Assembly (NCBI GenBank): GCA_019400425.1
Contig: JAFREE010000103.1
Coordinates: 23,634-87,633, forward strand
Reading direction: 5' to 3'
DNA: 64,000 nucleotides
Origin: Hymenochaete sp. R1
Lineage: Eukaryota; Basidiomycota; Agaricomycetes; Hymenochaetales; Hymenochaetaceae
The notes under the pieces were generated by a model. It saw only the letters and a program-made list of their open reading frames with translations. It made no database searches and was not told the origin of the DNA. A program made the position numbers and the translations under genes. Below, one piece after another: positions 1 to 14,272 of this stretch; position 1 is the first letter of the stretch; each line of letters starts with the position of its first letter.

Positions 1-307
1 AAGGATGGGCAGTTGTTCCGAGATCGCGTGGTCGAGAGACTCGCTTTTCCACGCACTGGCTGGCTGGCTGGCTACAGCAGCTTGCTCTGTTGTTGTTGTT
101 CTTTTCCTGTCGATAATATTAATCACTTGCTACAACCACTCCTGCTCCCTCATCGCTCTCAACAATTGATGATGCTGACAGGCACCGCTCGGGCAACACG
201 TATGCTTTCATGTACACCCAGTCTCTAGCCTCAGTCTCTCTTAAGCTTCTACCGTCATCTCCACACTCTCCGTTCTCTCCCTTCCTCCCTTCCTCTCCTC
301 TCGCCCT
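1..307 (+). promoter_or_regulatory. upstream region of the RSR1-like gene
   Basis: No gene is seen here. The last 70 bases before the start codon at 308 are a pyrimidine-rich CT tract, which is common just upstream of transcription or translation starts in basidiomycetes. No clear TATA box is visible. The role as promoter and leader is inferred from position. Confidence 0.4.
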
Positions 308-1249
308 ATGCGCGAATTCAACACTGTCGTCCTCGGAGGTGAGTAGTGTACTTAGGCGACATGCATGTATGTGTATATTGAACACGGCGCTTGTATCAGC
401 TGGAGGCGTGGGCAAGTCTGCTCTCACATGTCGTTTCATAAAAGACCAGTTCCTAGACACGTACGATCCTACCATCGAAGGTTTGTTCTCTGCCTTATTT
501 CCAATGCGTACTCTCTCGATATAATCCAATTATGACTATAAGCTAACACCGTTTTGCTTAGAACAATACTCTAGAGAATGCCTCGTCGACGGGGTGTTGT
601 CAAAGGTACGACTTACATGACTTCTTTTCTTGTCCCGGGTTTTTCGGTATAAATCAAAGTCCGTCTCCAGCTCGAGGTTCTCGACACTGCGGGTGCCGAG
701 CAGTTCACTGCCTTCAACGAGATGTACATCAGAGTAAGCATTCGCTTGGGTTACTCACTGAATGCTCACCTCACGCTCCTATCAGTCCGGCATGTCCTTC
801 GTCCTGGTGTTCAGGTTAGTAGCCGGATTGATGTTCAGCATACTCTCGAGTCTTGGTCTCATTCAGCGCCTAGTTTGACGCAGAAGAGCACTTTAAGAGA
901 GGTCGACCTCCTTCGCCACCAAATAGAACGGATAAAAGGCTCGGGTGCTGTATGTTCTTTTCTTGGACTCATAACGATTTAGCGCCGCTGACTCCTATCC
1001 GACTTGGATCTCGTCTAGAATGTCCCTATCATCGTAGTTGGCACAAAATCAGATCTAGCAGCTGAACGAGACGTAGACCAACAGCTGATTCAGACCACAG
1101 CTCAGCAGTGGAGTCTTCCCTTCTACGAAACGTCCGCGAAGAGAAATCTGAACGTGAGCGCCGTCTTCGAGGACCTAATCCGGAAAATGCGTGAACGGTA
1201 TCCCGAGACTTCGAGGATTAGGAGACGCGACCGATGCATTATTATGTGA
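308..1249 (+). CDS. RSR1: RSR1/Rap-type Ras-family small GTPase
   Basis: Membrane-anchored GTP switch of the Rap/Rsr1 branch, which in yeasts marks the site of polarised growth upstream of Cdc42. Coding exons read 308-338, 400-480, 562-606, 671-733, 786-814, 874-949 and 1019-1249, giving about 183 residues. The P-loop is GAGGVGKS near residue 10, the effector loop is YDPTIEEQY, and the G3 box is DTAGAEQF. The G5 box is ETSAK. The protein ends in CIIM, a CaaX box expected to be farnesylated. Two positions are odd: Ala sits where Ras has catalytic Gln61 (Rap has Thr), and the G4 box reads TKSD instead of NKxD. The start fits the conserved opening MREFNTVVLG, and every intron has GT and AG ends. 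Assignment to Rsr1 rather than a Ras paralogue is by motif resemblance only. Confidence 0.88.
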
Positions 1250-2188
1250 GGGGGGTTCTGCTCCCACACATGTACCTTACTCGGAGTCTATCATTGTCCG
1301 GCGCCGAACTGCAGCGCAAACGCTCTAACACCCAAATGAATGAGAGAAGATGCACTATGCAATTTGCTCGTTTTGTGCGTCCAGGCCCAAGACCAACTTC
1401 TTCGAGTGCTTTCTTGCCTTGATATGGTTGTTATGACTCGTTCAAATTGCGTTTTCCCCGTTTGCCTTGACCCGACAAAACATTTATCCATTAACGACAC
1501 GCATTTTGACGCTCACATTTATGCACCTCCCTCTTCCCCCCCCCCCCCCCTTCCTCTTGAATATTATTGTTCTTGCTTATCGATGATGTATCTCTTTCTG
1601 AAACCGGATCCGAACGTTAGTATGATATCGTTCCATACCCCACAATTCTTGTTTTGACCCGTGCTATTGATATGCTTTCTTTCTTCCTTTCTTGCATATG
1701 ACCATAGACAGTGCATATTACGGTGCACATCATGTACCTAACGATCCGGCACCTACTCATGTCGTTTTTAAGGAGTAACTGAAAATTTTCAAGAGTATAT
1801 TTAGGAACCCAGTGTTTTATATCTGCATCTCATAGCTATCGATATTTAAAATGTCAATTGGACCCCTCCGAGCCATGGTCCGAGACTTTAGCCTTTTTGT
1901 CAAGTCCCTGGAACAGTCAAGCTTCATTTAGTACTTTTTAGCAACTTTTGGAGGCAAACCTCAGTTTATTTTTCAAATTCCAACCCTAAATTTCCTAATC
2001 CTGTGCATAGCAAGTCACGTGTATGCAAATTTTGCTTGGTCTTATTTGTTCGGCAACAGTTTTAGTAAGACGTGAAGATCTCCATTTTCTTTCATCAACC
2101 ACGACCACACTGCGTGCGTCGTCCATAGACTTTAGAACTCAACTTTCTCCTTCCCTATCTTTCTTTTTGTTCTTAATAGACAATCAGG
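1250..2188. other. intergenic spacer, RSR1 to DBP2
   Basis: No supported gene. It holds the 3' region of the GTPase gene, a run of 15 C at 1536-1550, and an AT-rich stretch around 1690-2020 that likely includes the DBP2 promoter. A CT-rich tract at 2145-2180 directly precedes the DBP2 start codon. Confidence 0.5.
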
Positions 2189-4954
<2,766 letters not shown>

Positions 4955-7900
4955 ACGCTGCTACTTCTTTACAGCGCAGTGCATCCTCCGCCTTTTCGCT
5001 TCGTCTTTCTCTGATTTTGCTCACTGCACCCCATTGCGCTCATTTGTTCGCGTTCCCTTCGAAGTTCCCGGGTGTTTTATGTTTAACTCTTGTTACCCCC
5101 CTCGGTATATTAAATTACTTAGTATGACTACCACCTTTCCTTTCCCTTTCCCAGGGCCCCTCCTCGTCCTGCAGTCCCTTTGGTCCTCACGGGTTGGCGC
5201 CCGTGTGAACCTCACTTTGTACAACACGTCTTGTGTGGTCCTCGGTGTACGGCGTGCTGTATGTGATACTTCGGTCCTTTTTTAAAGTTTTAAAGTTGTA
5301 TGTTGCGGTCTTTGGAGATTGAACGCCGCTCATTCGACGCTGTGTGTGTACGTGTGTGAAAGGATGCGTGGGATGCGCTGGGGGTCGGTGGGATAGTACA
5401 CAGTGAATAGGGGGATCTAGAGCTGTTCTTTTTTGGGTGGACCGTGGACCGTCTTGAGGCCGTGTCGGTGAGCGCAGAGCGCTGGTAAGTGAGGTGGGTG
5501 GGATGAGGCTGGGTGGAACGTATGATTGATTGTCGAGGTGGGCGGGGGTGGGTGAGGTCAGAGTTTATCGAATAAGAACATCGACTATCATGGGCCATGG
5601 TCCATGGCTTATTACACGAGAAATGGATGTCATTTTGAGGTTTGGGGCATGCAACGTCCTATTTATTCGCACTAAGTTGGACTCGTTCGCGTCGGGTGAC
5701 AGTGGTGGTAGTACTGGTGATATCAGTTCCAGTGTTACTTACACTAAGTGATACTTGAAGGTGTACTATTGCGTTAAAGCTGAAACGGACTTCTCACCCT
5801 CCATTCCACGCATTTCAAGGCAAAACACGAGTTGTGTCATGATATGATATTGTATTGATATGGACATTGACATAAATAATGATGTCGGAAAGAAACATTA
5901 CCACAAAATACCGCCAGTAACTGGCAGTCCTACGCTGTCACTGACTTGGAGTCCGAACCCGAGTCAGTGGCTGACATGAGCATTCATAATTTGAACTTCA
6001 CCAGCATCTCCGATTCGGTTGGCAATGGTTTGCCAGCATTTCGTTCTCACGCGGGCTGGAGATCACTTGCTGTACACCCTATAGCTACATACCTGAGATG
6101 TTATTGCAGGGCAGGGGCAGGGACAAAGTGAAACAAGCGCGTGAGAGTATGGGTGGTGTAGGTTAGGAAGTAGTGCCAGTCGTCGTCTGTGCGCCGTCCC
6201 GTCCCGCCCGGCTGCTTCAAAGCTTCTTCTGACCCTGACTCTTAGGCTGGGATTGGGCGGCCTAACCGATGGTCACTCTCACTCACCACTCACTCACGGT
6301 TTGGTATGTGCGGTGTGTGGGAGGGAACTGGATCTGAGAATCGGGATTGCGATGAGGTATTTAAGTAAGGGTTGGGTTTCGATGAGCTGAGATTTGGGAT
6401 TTGGGGATTTTTTTTGTCTGTCTGTCTCTGCGCCGGTGCTTACCGTTCTATACTTGAGTCTGTTTGTTCGACGGTCGACGTCCCGTCTTCATCTTCACCA
6501 ACCTTCCGACACCGACGCCGTCCCTCTCTTGATTTACAAACGAAAAAAAAAAATTGGATACAGGTTCATAGACCTCGCTCTTTGGCTTATCAGGTCCCGT
6601 TGGTCGAGAATTGGAGTCCTCGCTGTATCGAGGTGACGAGAAAAGGTCAAAGTGAGTAGAGTAGATTCGTCGCAGGGTGAGTGTAGGGTGAGTGCTACGG
6701 CCGTCGGTGTCTTCAATCCGAGTCGACGCTTGTTTTCTCCCACCTGCCGCGGCATCATCATCACGTTCATCCAATTCAAATTGTTCTTCTCATCCCAAAC
6801 ACTCCTTTTTTGTCCCTTGATTGGCTTGTTTCTCCTCCTTACTCGCCTTCGGGAAGAGAAGAGGCGCATCAATGGGCGGTTGGGCCAGTGAGCCAGTGCC
6901 AGTGCTTTCAAGTTGTCGACGCCGGGGAAATCCGAGTTGCGCCACGCACCGTGACTGGCCCATTCGTCGCCATGGATCCTGTTTCTTTTTTGTTGCTTCT
7001 TCTTCTTCGTACTCTTATTTTTACGGCGTGCATGAAAAGAAGGAGAGAAAGGAGGCTAAATATACACATACAGGTCACACAGGGTGGATACAAGAGAGAT
7101 AGGGTTGGGTTGTGTACACAGCGCAGCGCACGGCAATCGTCGGATAGGATAGCCTCCTTCGACCGCTCGGCGCCGTTGTTGTTCGCGGGTTCGGAGATAT
7201 ATATACAGCAGGGTTTGCGAATTTATTTCGCCCCGTTCCGTTCTCCCGGCCCTTCTTCGCCGCCTTTCACTACACAAGGCTTCTACTACTAGTACTAGTA
7301 GTACACTTAGTTACAAGTGCGTGTGGTGGTTGGCTTTACTGCCAGTGGTGGCGTGTTTCGTCGGTCTAACAGCTTCAAGGCTATCATCGGACGTATTGAC
7401 GTTTCGGTGGATCACGACCATTTCCCATCATCGCGGTCAACTTCGAGCGTCGGGAGGAGTTTCAACATCGACGTTTGGGACTGACTGAGCAGTCTAACTG
7501 CTGTTTTATTCCCGTGTGGAATCGAATCGGAGGTCGACGACTGGCGACTGGCGAGGACCGCCTAAAACGATTACCGAATTTCGAAATAACTCCGAGTTCA
7601 TCTCTTGCAGAGGATTGCTGCACGAAGCGTCTGTTTCCCCGGCGAGTCGACAGCCTGAGGATATTCTCAGGGATTGTGTGGATTTTATACCTCCGTAAGT
7701 GCATATCTTCCACTCGCTTTGGCGTTGATATGCGTACATATACCAGCCCTCTTTTGCGTGCGTGCGTGCGTGCGTAGGTGTGTGTGTGTGGGCTCCCTCT
7801 CCACTCTCCCCCACTGCCAGTGTCTGCCCGTTTGCCTCACGTCTGGCTGGAGTTCAAGAGTTGTTATCATCAGCTTTTCTTTTCATATTTCTCCATCGCC

Positions 7901-8416
7901 GCATATCTCCCCTTCCTCGGCCTCATTTGACGAACCCTCTTCTACGACGTGTTCCACTCACGGACCAGACGCATTGACGTGTTTGTTGTGTACCTTCTGA
8001 CCTCAACCTTATTTTTCAATTCTAGTGCTCCTACTAGTCCAGGCCCCTCCCTGCTCTATAATTCAAATATTCCAATCATTCCACACGGTACGTCGTCTCG
8101 TCGCCACGTCAGACATACTTAGCCAACTAATGCATATTTATTATATATATAATATCGTGCTTGCTCTGATTAGATCCAGGTGGCAACGGCAATTGCGCTC
8201 GGAGCATATCCTTTTTTCCTGTCCCTCTACCCCCATCAACGACGACAACGACCAGCTCGCTACTACTACTGTAGTCTTGTTTAGATCAAGAACCCAGTAC
8301 CCAGTTTCGGCGTTTGTTCCCTATTGGACTGTTCCTCCACTCGAACACGCCCTTGGTGCCACACGCGCATACAGCCACGCGCGTCCTCACTATCTCCCGC
8401 ACTCCATTAAAACCAA
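4955..8416. other. long intergenic region upstream of the CRIB gene
   Basis: About 3.5 kb with no gene I can support. The first part is the DBP2 3' region. A (GCGT)n/(GT)n microsatellite lies near 7757-7790. A donor-like GTAAGTGC at about 7694 with an acceptor-like TTCTAG near 8025, and GTACGT near 8090 with GATTAG near 8174, look like 5'-UTR introns of the downstream gene. An AT run around 8140-8155 lies between them. Several open stretches here are not conserved in any way I can see. Confidence 0.4.
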
Positions 8417-11273
8417 ATGGCGTCAGTCGACGCTATGCCCCAAGCGGGTCCTTCTACTTCCTCCTCATCCTCCTCTCCTTCCTCTCAACCTCCACCTTCA
8501 CAACCTCAGGCCAGTACGAGCAAAGGCCAAGGTCCAACCGGATCTAGCGAAACACATACAGCGACACCATCTTCTTCACATCGTACTGCTGCTCCTGCTA
8601 AGCGTCCCCGTCGAAAACGAAAGATGCTGGCTTTGCTTTGCGGAGCGCCTGTGGCGACCATAGAGGACATCCTCTCTCCTATTGTCGCCACGCCCATCAA
8701 AACCGACGCCAACGCCAATAGCAATACTACCAATGTAGACCCCTCTAGCTCCGCCCCAAGGCCATCCTCTCCATCGACGAGCAAGCGGCCCATCTCGCCC
8801 AACAACAACGAAAAGAGCACAGAAAAGACAACAGATCCGTTCGGTGGCGACGACATCCTATGCGCCATGCCCGATAACACCAAGCTGGCTTCCTCAAAGG
8901 CCGTGTCCAAGCTCGGACGCGCACCATCCCGGAGACCGTCCGTGAAACAGCGCATCCAGTCCATGTCGGACCGTGCGGGCTCTTCTCTCTCGCACGCGGC
9001 GGGCGCTGCGGGGACTTTCTTGAGGCGTACGTCGGGTGCGAATGGGCTTGGTGTTTCGAGTAGCGGTGCTGGTACCACGTCGACGTCAATGTCGAGTTCG
9101 ACGCCAGGGTCAGGGTCAGTGACGTCAAGTCCGTCAAAGTCGGTGTCGTCGTCGTCGTCGTCGCCGTCGAAGAAGGGTTGGAGAGAGTTGCAGGGACACG
9201 TGAGGGGAGCCTCTGCGTCGTCGTTCACGAGCGGGAAGAGTGGGAAGAGCGCGGGTTCGGGGGCGTCGGGGAAGCGCGTTATTGGTGCGCCGGTTGCGTT
9301 CAAGCATCAGTTCCATCTGGGACCGGGGATGGTGAGTTTTTTTTTTCTGGCTTTCGTTGCTCGTTTCTTGTGTTTTGGCGTCTTCATCTCGGGTCCTGAA
9401 CGGTCATTCTGTCGGAATGAATGAATGTCGGCCATATGGATTATGGGTGGATGTTACTCGGAACTTGGATATATAGAGTTCCGAGAGCAAGGCTGTTATT
9501 ACTTCGTTTCTTGGTCGTTGTGCAGTTGCCTATCTTCCTCCACTTCCATGTGTTGTACCTTGCTATATCGTTGTGACGTGTCACCGACTATATGCGCCTT
9601 CCTTTCCATCCCTTCTGCGATTGTGGTTCCGACTATGGGCACTGACATTGAAATCTTAACACAGAACGACGGCCCGTGGGACGAATCGCGTTGGAGACAG
9701 ATCGTAGAGATGCGCGCATCGTCGGAGGTACGCTTTCCCATTCTCCCCTATCCTCAAACCCAATCATCATGCTCATGTGAAAAATCCCCCTTTCTATCTA
9801 TCAAATCAATTTGAAATGGAAAAATAGGAATCTCCTATCATCGACGTCTCCGCCATGTCTACGTCTACTTCCAACTCAATTGACGGAACCGGAACCATGG
9901 GCCAGCCGCGCGCGAGCACAAGCTCCGAACGCACTGGCGCCGACTCGAACTCTGCATCGCATGGTCATCAGCAGCAGCAACACCAGTACCACTACGGCCT
10001 CGCTCGCTCCCATTCACGCTCAGCATCGCATTCGCAGTCACACTCGAACACAAACCCGAAACAGTACGACTTTGCGCCTATTGCGACGGCGACGGCGTCG
10101 AGCCCAAACTTGCTACTCGTGTCTGGTACTGAGTCTGGGTCGGGGTCGGGTGACGCGCAGGGGTTGACGCCGAAGCAGCTAAAACGGTCAAGCCTCGTGA
10201 AGAGGAAGCCCGTCCCGCCTTTATATCCCGAGGAACCGTCGCCTTCTCCGGTCGCCGTTCCCGCTGTGTCGGTTACTGAGCCTGGTCGGGCTGAGGAAGT
10301 GAAAGCTCAGTTTGAGTTGATCCCAGATATGCCGCTCGACCCCGCTGCGCGGGCTGCGTCTCCGACGCCATTGCCACCGGTGCCGTCCCCTTCGTCGCTG
10401 CCGATGACGAAGACTGAGACGACGGCTCAACGCACTGCTTCTCCTTCTCCAACTCCTTCCTCGACTGTCCTAGCTACCGGGATGATCCCGAACGTATCTC
10501 CGAAGGACGAAAGTGGTATTTCGTCGGAACCCACCGCCGGGAGCACGGAGTCAAAGACCTCTCAACAGGTCCAGGCCCGGGCCCAGACGCAAGCGAATGT
10601 GAATATGGCGAACCTCAACTTGACGTTCCCGCCTGAACATGTGTTCGTGAGGCGCGCGAACTCGGGGACGGCACCGACGGTTCCGCCGAGGAGACATACG
10701 CTCGCGCATACGGCGAGTGTGTCGCGGAGTGGTGGGAGGCGGGAGTCTGTGAGGCCTGTTCGGAGGAAGGACGTGCATGGACATGAGAAGACCGCGCCGT
10801 CGGGCTCGACTTCGAGCTCCTCTACTGTGATTCCGACTCCGACTCCGGCACCGGCGCAGAGCAATGGTTCTGGGGTGGAGGGAGGGAAAGTGCAAGTGCA
10901 AGCGCCGACGTCTGTTTCGAATGAGAGTACGCCCGAGTCGTCCCCGAAACCCAGCTTTTTCAGCCTCGCGTCGACCACATCCTCGTCCTCTGCGTCTGCG
11001 TCGTCTTCGTCTGCCTCCTCCACCTCTGACCCCGAGTCGGGCGCAGAGCCGAGGACGCCGACGGATGGTGCGATGGTTGTTATTGATCTCGGGCTTGGGG
11101 ACGGCGTGGGCATTGGGAGAGGTGGTGGGGTGGTGGGAGAGGAAGAAGGGGCAGAAGGGGAGAGGGAGAGGACGGGGTTGAGTCGGAGGAGGACGCCGCC
11201 TACGAAGAGGATGGCGGTGTTGGAGGAGTCGGTGTATGTCACGGCGGACGAAGCGGAGACTGAGGTTGAGTAG
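8417..11273 (+). CDS. Ser-rich disordered protein with a CRIB (Cdc42/Rac-binding) motif
   Basis: Predicted Rho-GTPase effector of about 807 residues. Exons are 8417-9331, 9665-9727 and 9828-11273, each joined in phase 0. The first 290 residues are low-complexity Ser/Pro/Thr with basic patches. Residues about 288-305 read VIGAPVAFKHQFHLGPGM, which matches the CRIB consensus I-x-x-P-x-x-F-x-H-x-x-H-x-G, where Cdc42 or Rac in the GTP form docks. The motif ends at the first splice junction, and the next small exon carries WDESRWRQIVEM. The remaining 480 residues are disordered, with Pro/Ser runs, a KRKPVPPLYPEE segment and a Gly/Glu-rich tail. There is no kinase domain, so it is not a PAK; a scaffold like yeast Gic1/2 is the closest role, by inference. 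An RSR1-like GTPase gene lies 7 kb upstream. Confidence 0.72.
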
Positions 11274-12557
11274 AAGGACCCGGGTTTTCTCTTGGTCTCC
11301 GACTACGATAGTTCGAAACGATGCGACGCGACATGGACGGTACTGGGTTGATGCTTTGCAACTCTACGATAACGGGCTTCGAGCTTCGAGCGCGAGCGAA
11401 ATTAAACATGGACATAAGAAATGCAATGGACGATGTTGTACCACCCATACCTTTTCCCAATTTGTTTTTCTCTCTGCGCGCTCTCTTTCTTTTTTTTCTT
11501 GCATTCGTTATCCTGACCTCACGTAACCTATTTTACATCACATCATTCACAGATCTGCTAGTACGCCAACCTATCTCACATTCGTTTATTATTGTCCTCG
11601 TCCGCCCCCCTCCCCCCTTCCTCTTTCCTATTCCGTACTCCTTCATGCCCCACCCCTTTCGTCTTGATCTGTATATCGCGTTACGACCCCCGCCCCGAAA
11701 ACAACTTGCGATTCCCCCTTCTTCGTTCCATTATTTTCTTGCATTCAGCATTTAGCATCTATCATCTATCATCCACCCACCCATCCGGCAAAGTAATGTG
11801 TACTCCTTTGATGACCTTTTCATGAAAGCGAAAGCGAAATAAAGTGTTCTGATGTCCTGCGTTCCTTTCCCACCTTTCCCACTTCCCAATCTCTCCTCCT
11901 CTGCCCTTTTTTTTGTTCATACTCTGTTGTTATCATGATTGCGCTATCTTATACTACTCTTCTCGTCTCGTCTCTTTCAAAGATCCTCAGGCTGTTGTGC
12001 TCGAATTGTCGGGGGTCGAGTCTTCGAACGACACTTTCTCCTGATGTCTTCTTGTCTTCTTCCCTCGCCCTTTTTTGTCTCCTTGTCTTTTGTGCTTTGT
12101 CGTGCTTACTCTTACTGCGCGTTACTTGTCACCGTGTCTTTGATGTATAGTAGTAGATAGTAGTAGCGGTAGTGATCCCAAAATCTGAATTGCGAAATAT
12201 ATGATCGATTGCGTTCAACATTGTGATTATAGTTATTTTTTTTTTGCGAGAGTACAGGGGGAGGGGGTTGAGTAATAATACAATTGAGAGTTAGATTGAT
12301 TTCAGTTCAGTGTCATGAGGAGGGGTTTTTCAAAAAAAAAAAAAGCAAGTAGCAGGAAGTGGGGAGGGGAATGGGAATGTAAGGGGAAGTGGGGGGTATT
12401 TCCATAGTACTCAGTCTACATTGTCATTCTCCGATTAGCTTCTTTCGTTTCGATTCCATTTCTGTCGGTCCATACCAACATTACCGACACCAACGTGCGC
12501 TTTACGTCGTCGCCCTCGTCGTCGCCGGAAAAATCGCGAAACACGAAAGACGATACG
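11274..12557. other. convergent intergenic region
   Basis: This holds the 3' ends of the CRIB gene (plus strand) and the ADAL-type gene (minus strand). It is rich in C/T tracts up to 12150 and has a T run near 12235-12245 and an A run near 12332-12344. No coding region or RNA gene is recognised. Confidence 0.45.
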
Positions 12558-14001
12558 CTACGGAGACAGAATAGGGAACCGACTCTCCACGCTCATCTGT
12601 GCGATCCTCCTAATGGCGCTGTCTTCGAGTCCTAGTCCTAGGGGTTTCTTGGCCATAAGGAGGGCGTATTCGCCCAGTAGGGAGTTTCGGAAGGGGAGGG
12701 TGTCGTCTGTCTGTATAAATGAATATATGAATGGATGGCACTCAATGGATAGGTGGTCGGTATGAGCGTGATTCGGATTCGAGAGTGTTGAATATTGGAT
12801 ATTGAGCAGTAGTGGTAATGACTGGAAGGGATGGAGGGGTTGGACTTGGTACTCACGCAGATGGCTACTGGGTGGTCCAGATTGAAGTGGTAGTTGACAT
12901 GGTGGTCTTCGAGGGAGGGGACTGTCTTGCATCTGCGCACGCAGGTCGAACCAAGTGTTAGTGGTAGTAAAACATTAAGATAAGTGACGGGTTGTTCATC
13001 ACCCATGACGCCAAGGGGGAGGGGACGGTGAAGAGTAGTACTTACAGGAGGTTTGATGTAAGGCAGATCTCAATGGCGATTTTCTTGTTAAAGACGACCT
13101 TTTTAGCTTCGTCGTTGAGGAAGGTGGCGTGGCCTAAGCGGTCAGGGATAATAGATAGCAGTTTGAGCGTTTCGTCTGCGGGATTGTCGCTAGTCTTTAG
13201 AAATTGGTCTTGTTAGTGGACATTTACTCGCTTTTTACTCATTGATATCAGTGGAATGATTTGACCTCTGCGATGTGGAGTGTAATTCCTAGACCAGCAT
13301 CTTTTATCCGTTTAAAGTAGCCCGTGAAGAGATCCATGTTCCCCGCCTTGTCACTGGTCAATAAAAGTATACGAAAATATAGGAAAGGAGGCAGCTTGAA
13401 GACTCACGAACGGATTCCCGCAGAGATCGACCGCTACGACTCTCCGACCTGCATTCCTCAACGATATGGCTATGTCAACACACTCTGTTGCGACACTATC
13501 ATCCATTTTGCGATCCAGGGCAAGTATGTAAGCTGCCTGATCCGACGGGTACTTTTCCACCTCATCCAGGACGGTCTCGACATATTGTCGGCGAGTCATG
13601 TCATGCGTGGCTCGAGGCGTACTACGAAGCTCCAAGTACGAGCATTGTTTGTCCATGCCGCCCTCCAGAAAGTCCGAGAGCACCGCGCTCGTAGCTATGC
13701 TTAGGTTCTTCCTCGTAGATGTTAATGTATAAATTGCGCCGAAGAGACCGAAGAAGTCGTCGATTTTGTTGAGTTCAACACCGTTACGGAGCCTGTCTAT
13801 TTCTTCAAGAACATCTGAGGATGGCATAGATTCTTTAGACGCTATGAAATTGTTTGCGAGCTCTTGAAGGCAGGGAAGTGGGATACAGCCATTCAGGTGA
13901 GCGTGCAATTCTGCTTTGGGCAGAGATTGGATAAACGATATTTGTTCTGCGGTGAGCGACGCTAGTGCTTTTGCTGGTGGACCATATATTTTTCTCTGCA
14001 T
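12558..14001 (-). CDS. ADAL-type N6-methyl-AMP/adenosine deaminase-like protein
   Basis: Zinc hydrolase of the adenosine deaminase superfamily. The ADAL branch converts N6-methyl-AMP to IMP during breakdown of modified nucleotides. Exons on the minus strand run 13408-14001, about 13266-13339, 13046-13194, 12857-12932 and 12558-12710. Visible metal and catalytic residues are HAHLNG near residue 30, LHIAE, the LGHA His and CTDDT near the C-terminus. I chose the ATG at 14001 because upstream in-frame codons lack an ATG and the family starts near here. The second exon edge is uncertain: a strong GTGAGT donor pairs with a weak CAAG acceptor, or a weak GTTCGT donor with a good CAG. It faces the hypothetical gene at 14273 across 271 bases. 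Yeast Aah1-type adenine deaminase is less likely given the HAHLNG and TDDT context. Confidence 0.87.
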
Positions 14002-14272
14002 CTTTGTGCACGCCCAGCGTTTCTCTTCTTTATGGGTTTGCCTGAGAGGCTTATTGGAAGCAAGAGGGAAGGAACTAAGTGACTCAAACTTGAATGCAGT
14101 ATTGCGGCTACAGCTTCGGCTCCGGTAGATTGAGGCGTGGGAAAGATATTTTCTCGACTCGACTTGTGGCTGGCTCTTTTCATCTGTCTTCCGAACACCA
14201 GCGGTACGGCTAGCCTCTTTCACCCTACTACCCACCAGCCGGATTCCGTCAACTCAGCGACGAACGTAACAA

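Noticed and set aside
7740..7800. GCGT/GT repeats as a possible CRISPR-like or regulatory array
   Set aside because: A simple microsatellite with units of 2-4 bases and no spacers.
8506..9303. Long minus-strand open frame of 265 codons opposite the CRIB gene
   Set aside because: It is the antisense of a Ser-rich, GC-rich coding exon; the plus strand carries the CRIB motif and splices in frame to later exons.
10562..11242. Minus-strand open frame of 226 codons
   Set aside because: Mirror of low-complexity Ser/Pro codons in exon 3 of the CRIB gene; no motif of its own.
13994..14235. N-terminal extension of the ADAL-type protein up to 14235
   Set aside because: The extension begins at a GTG codon, has no in-frame ATG before 14001, and is not like the family.
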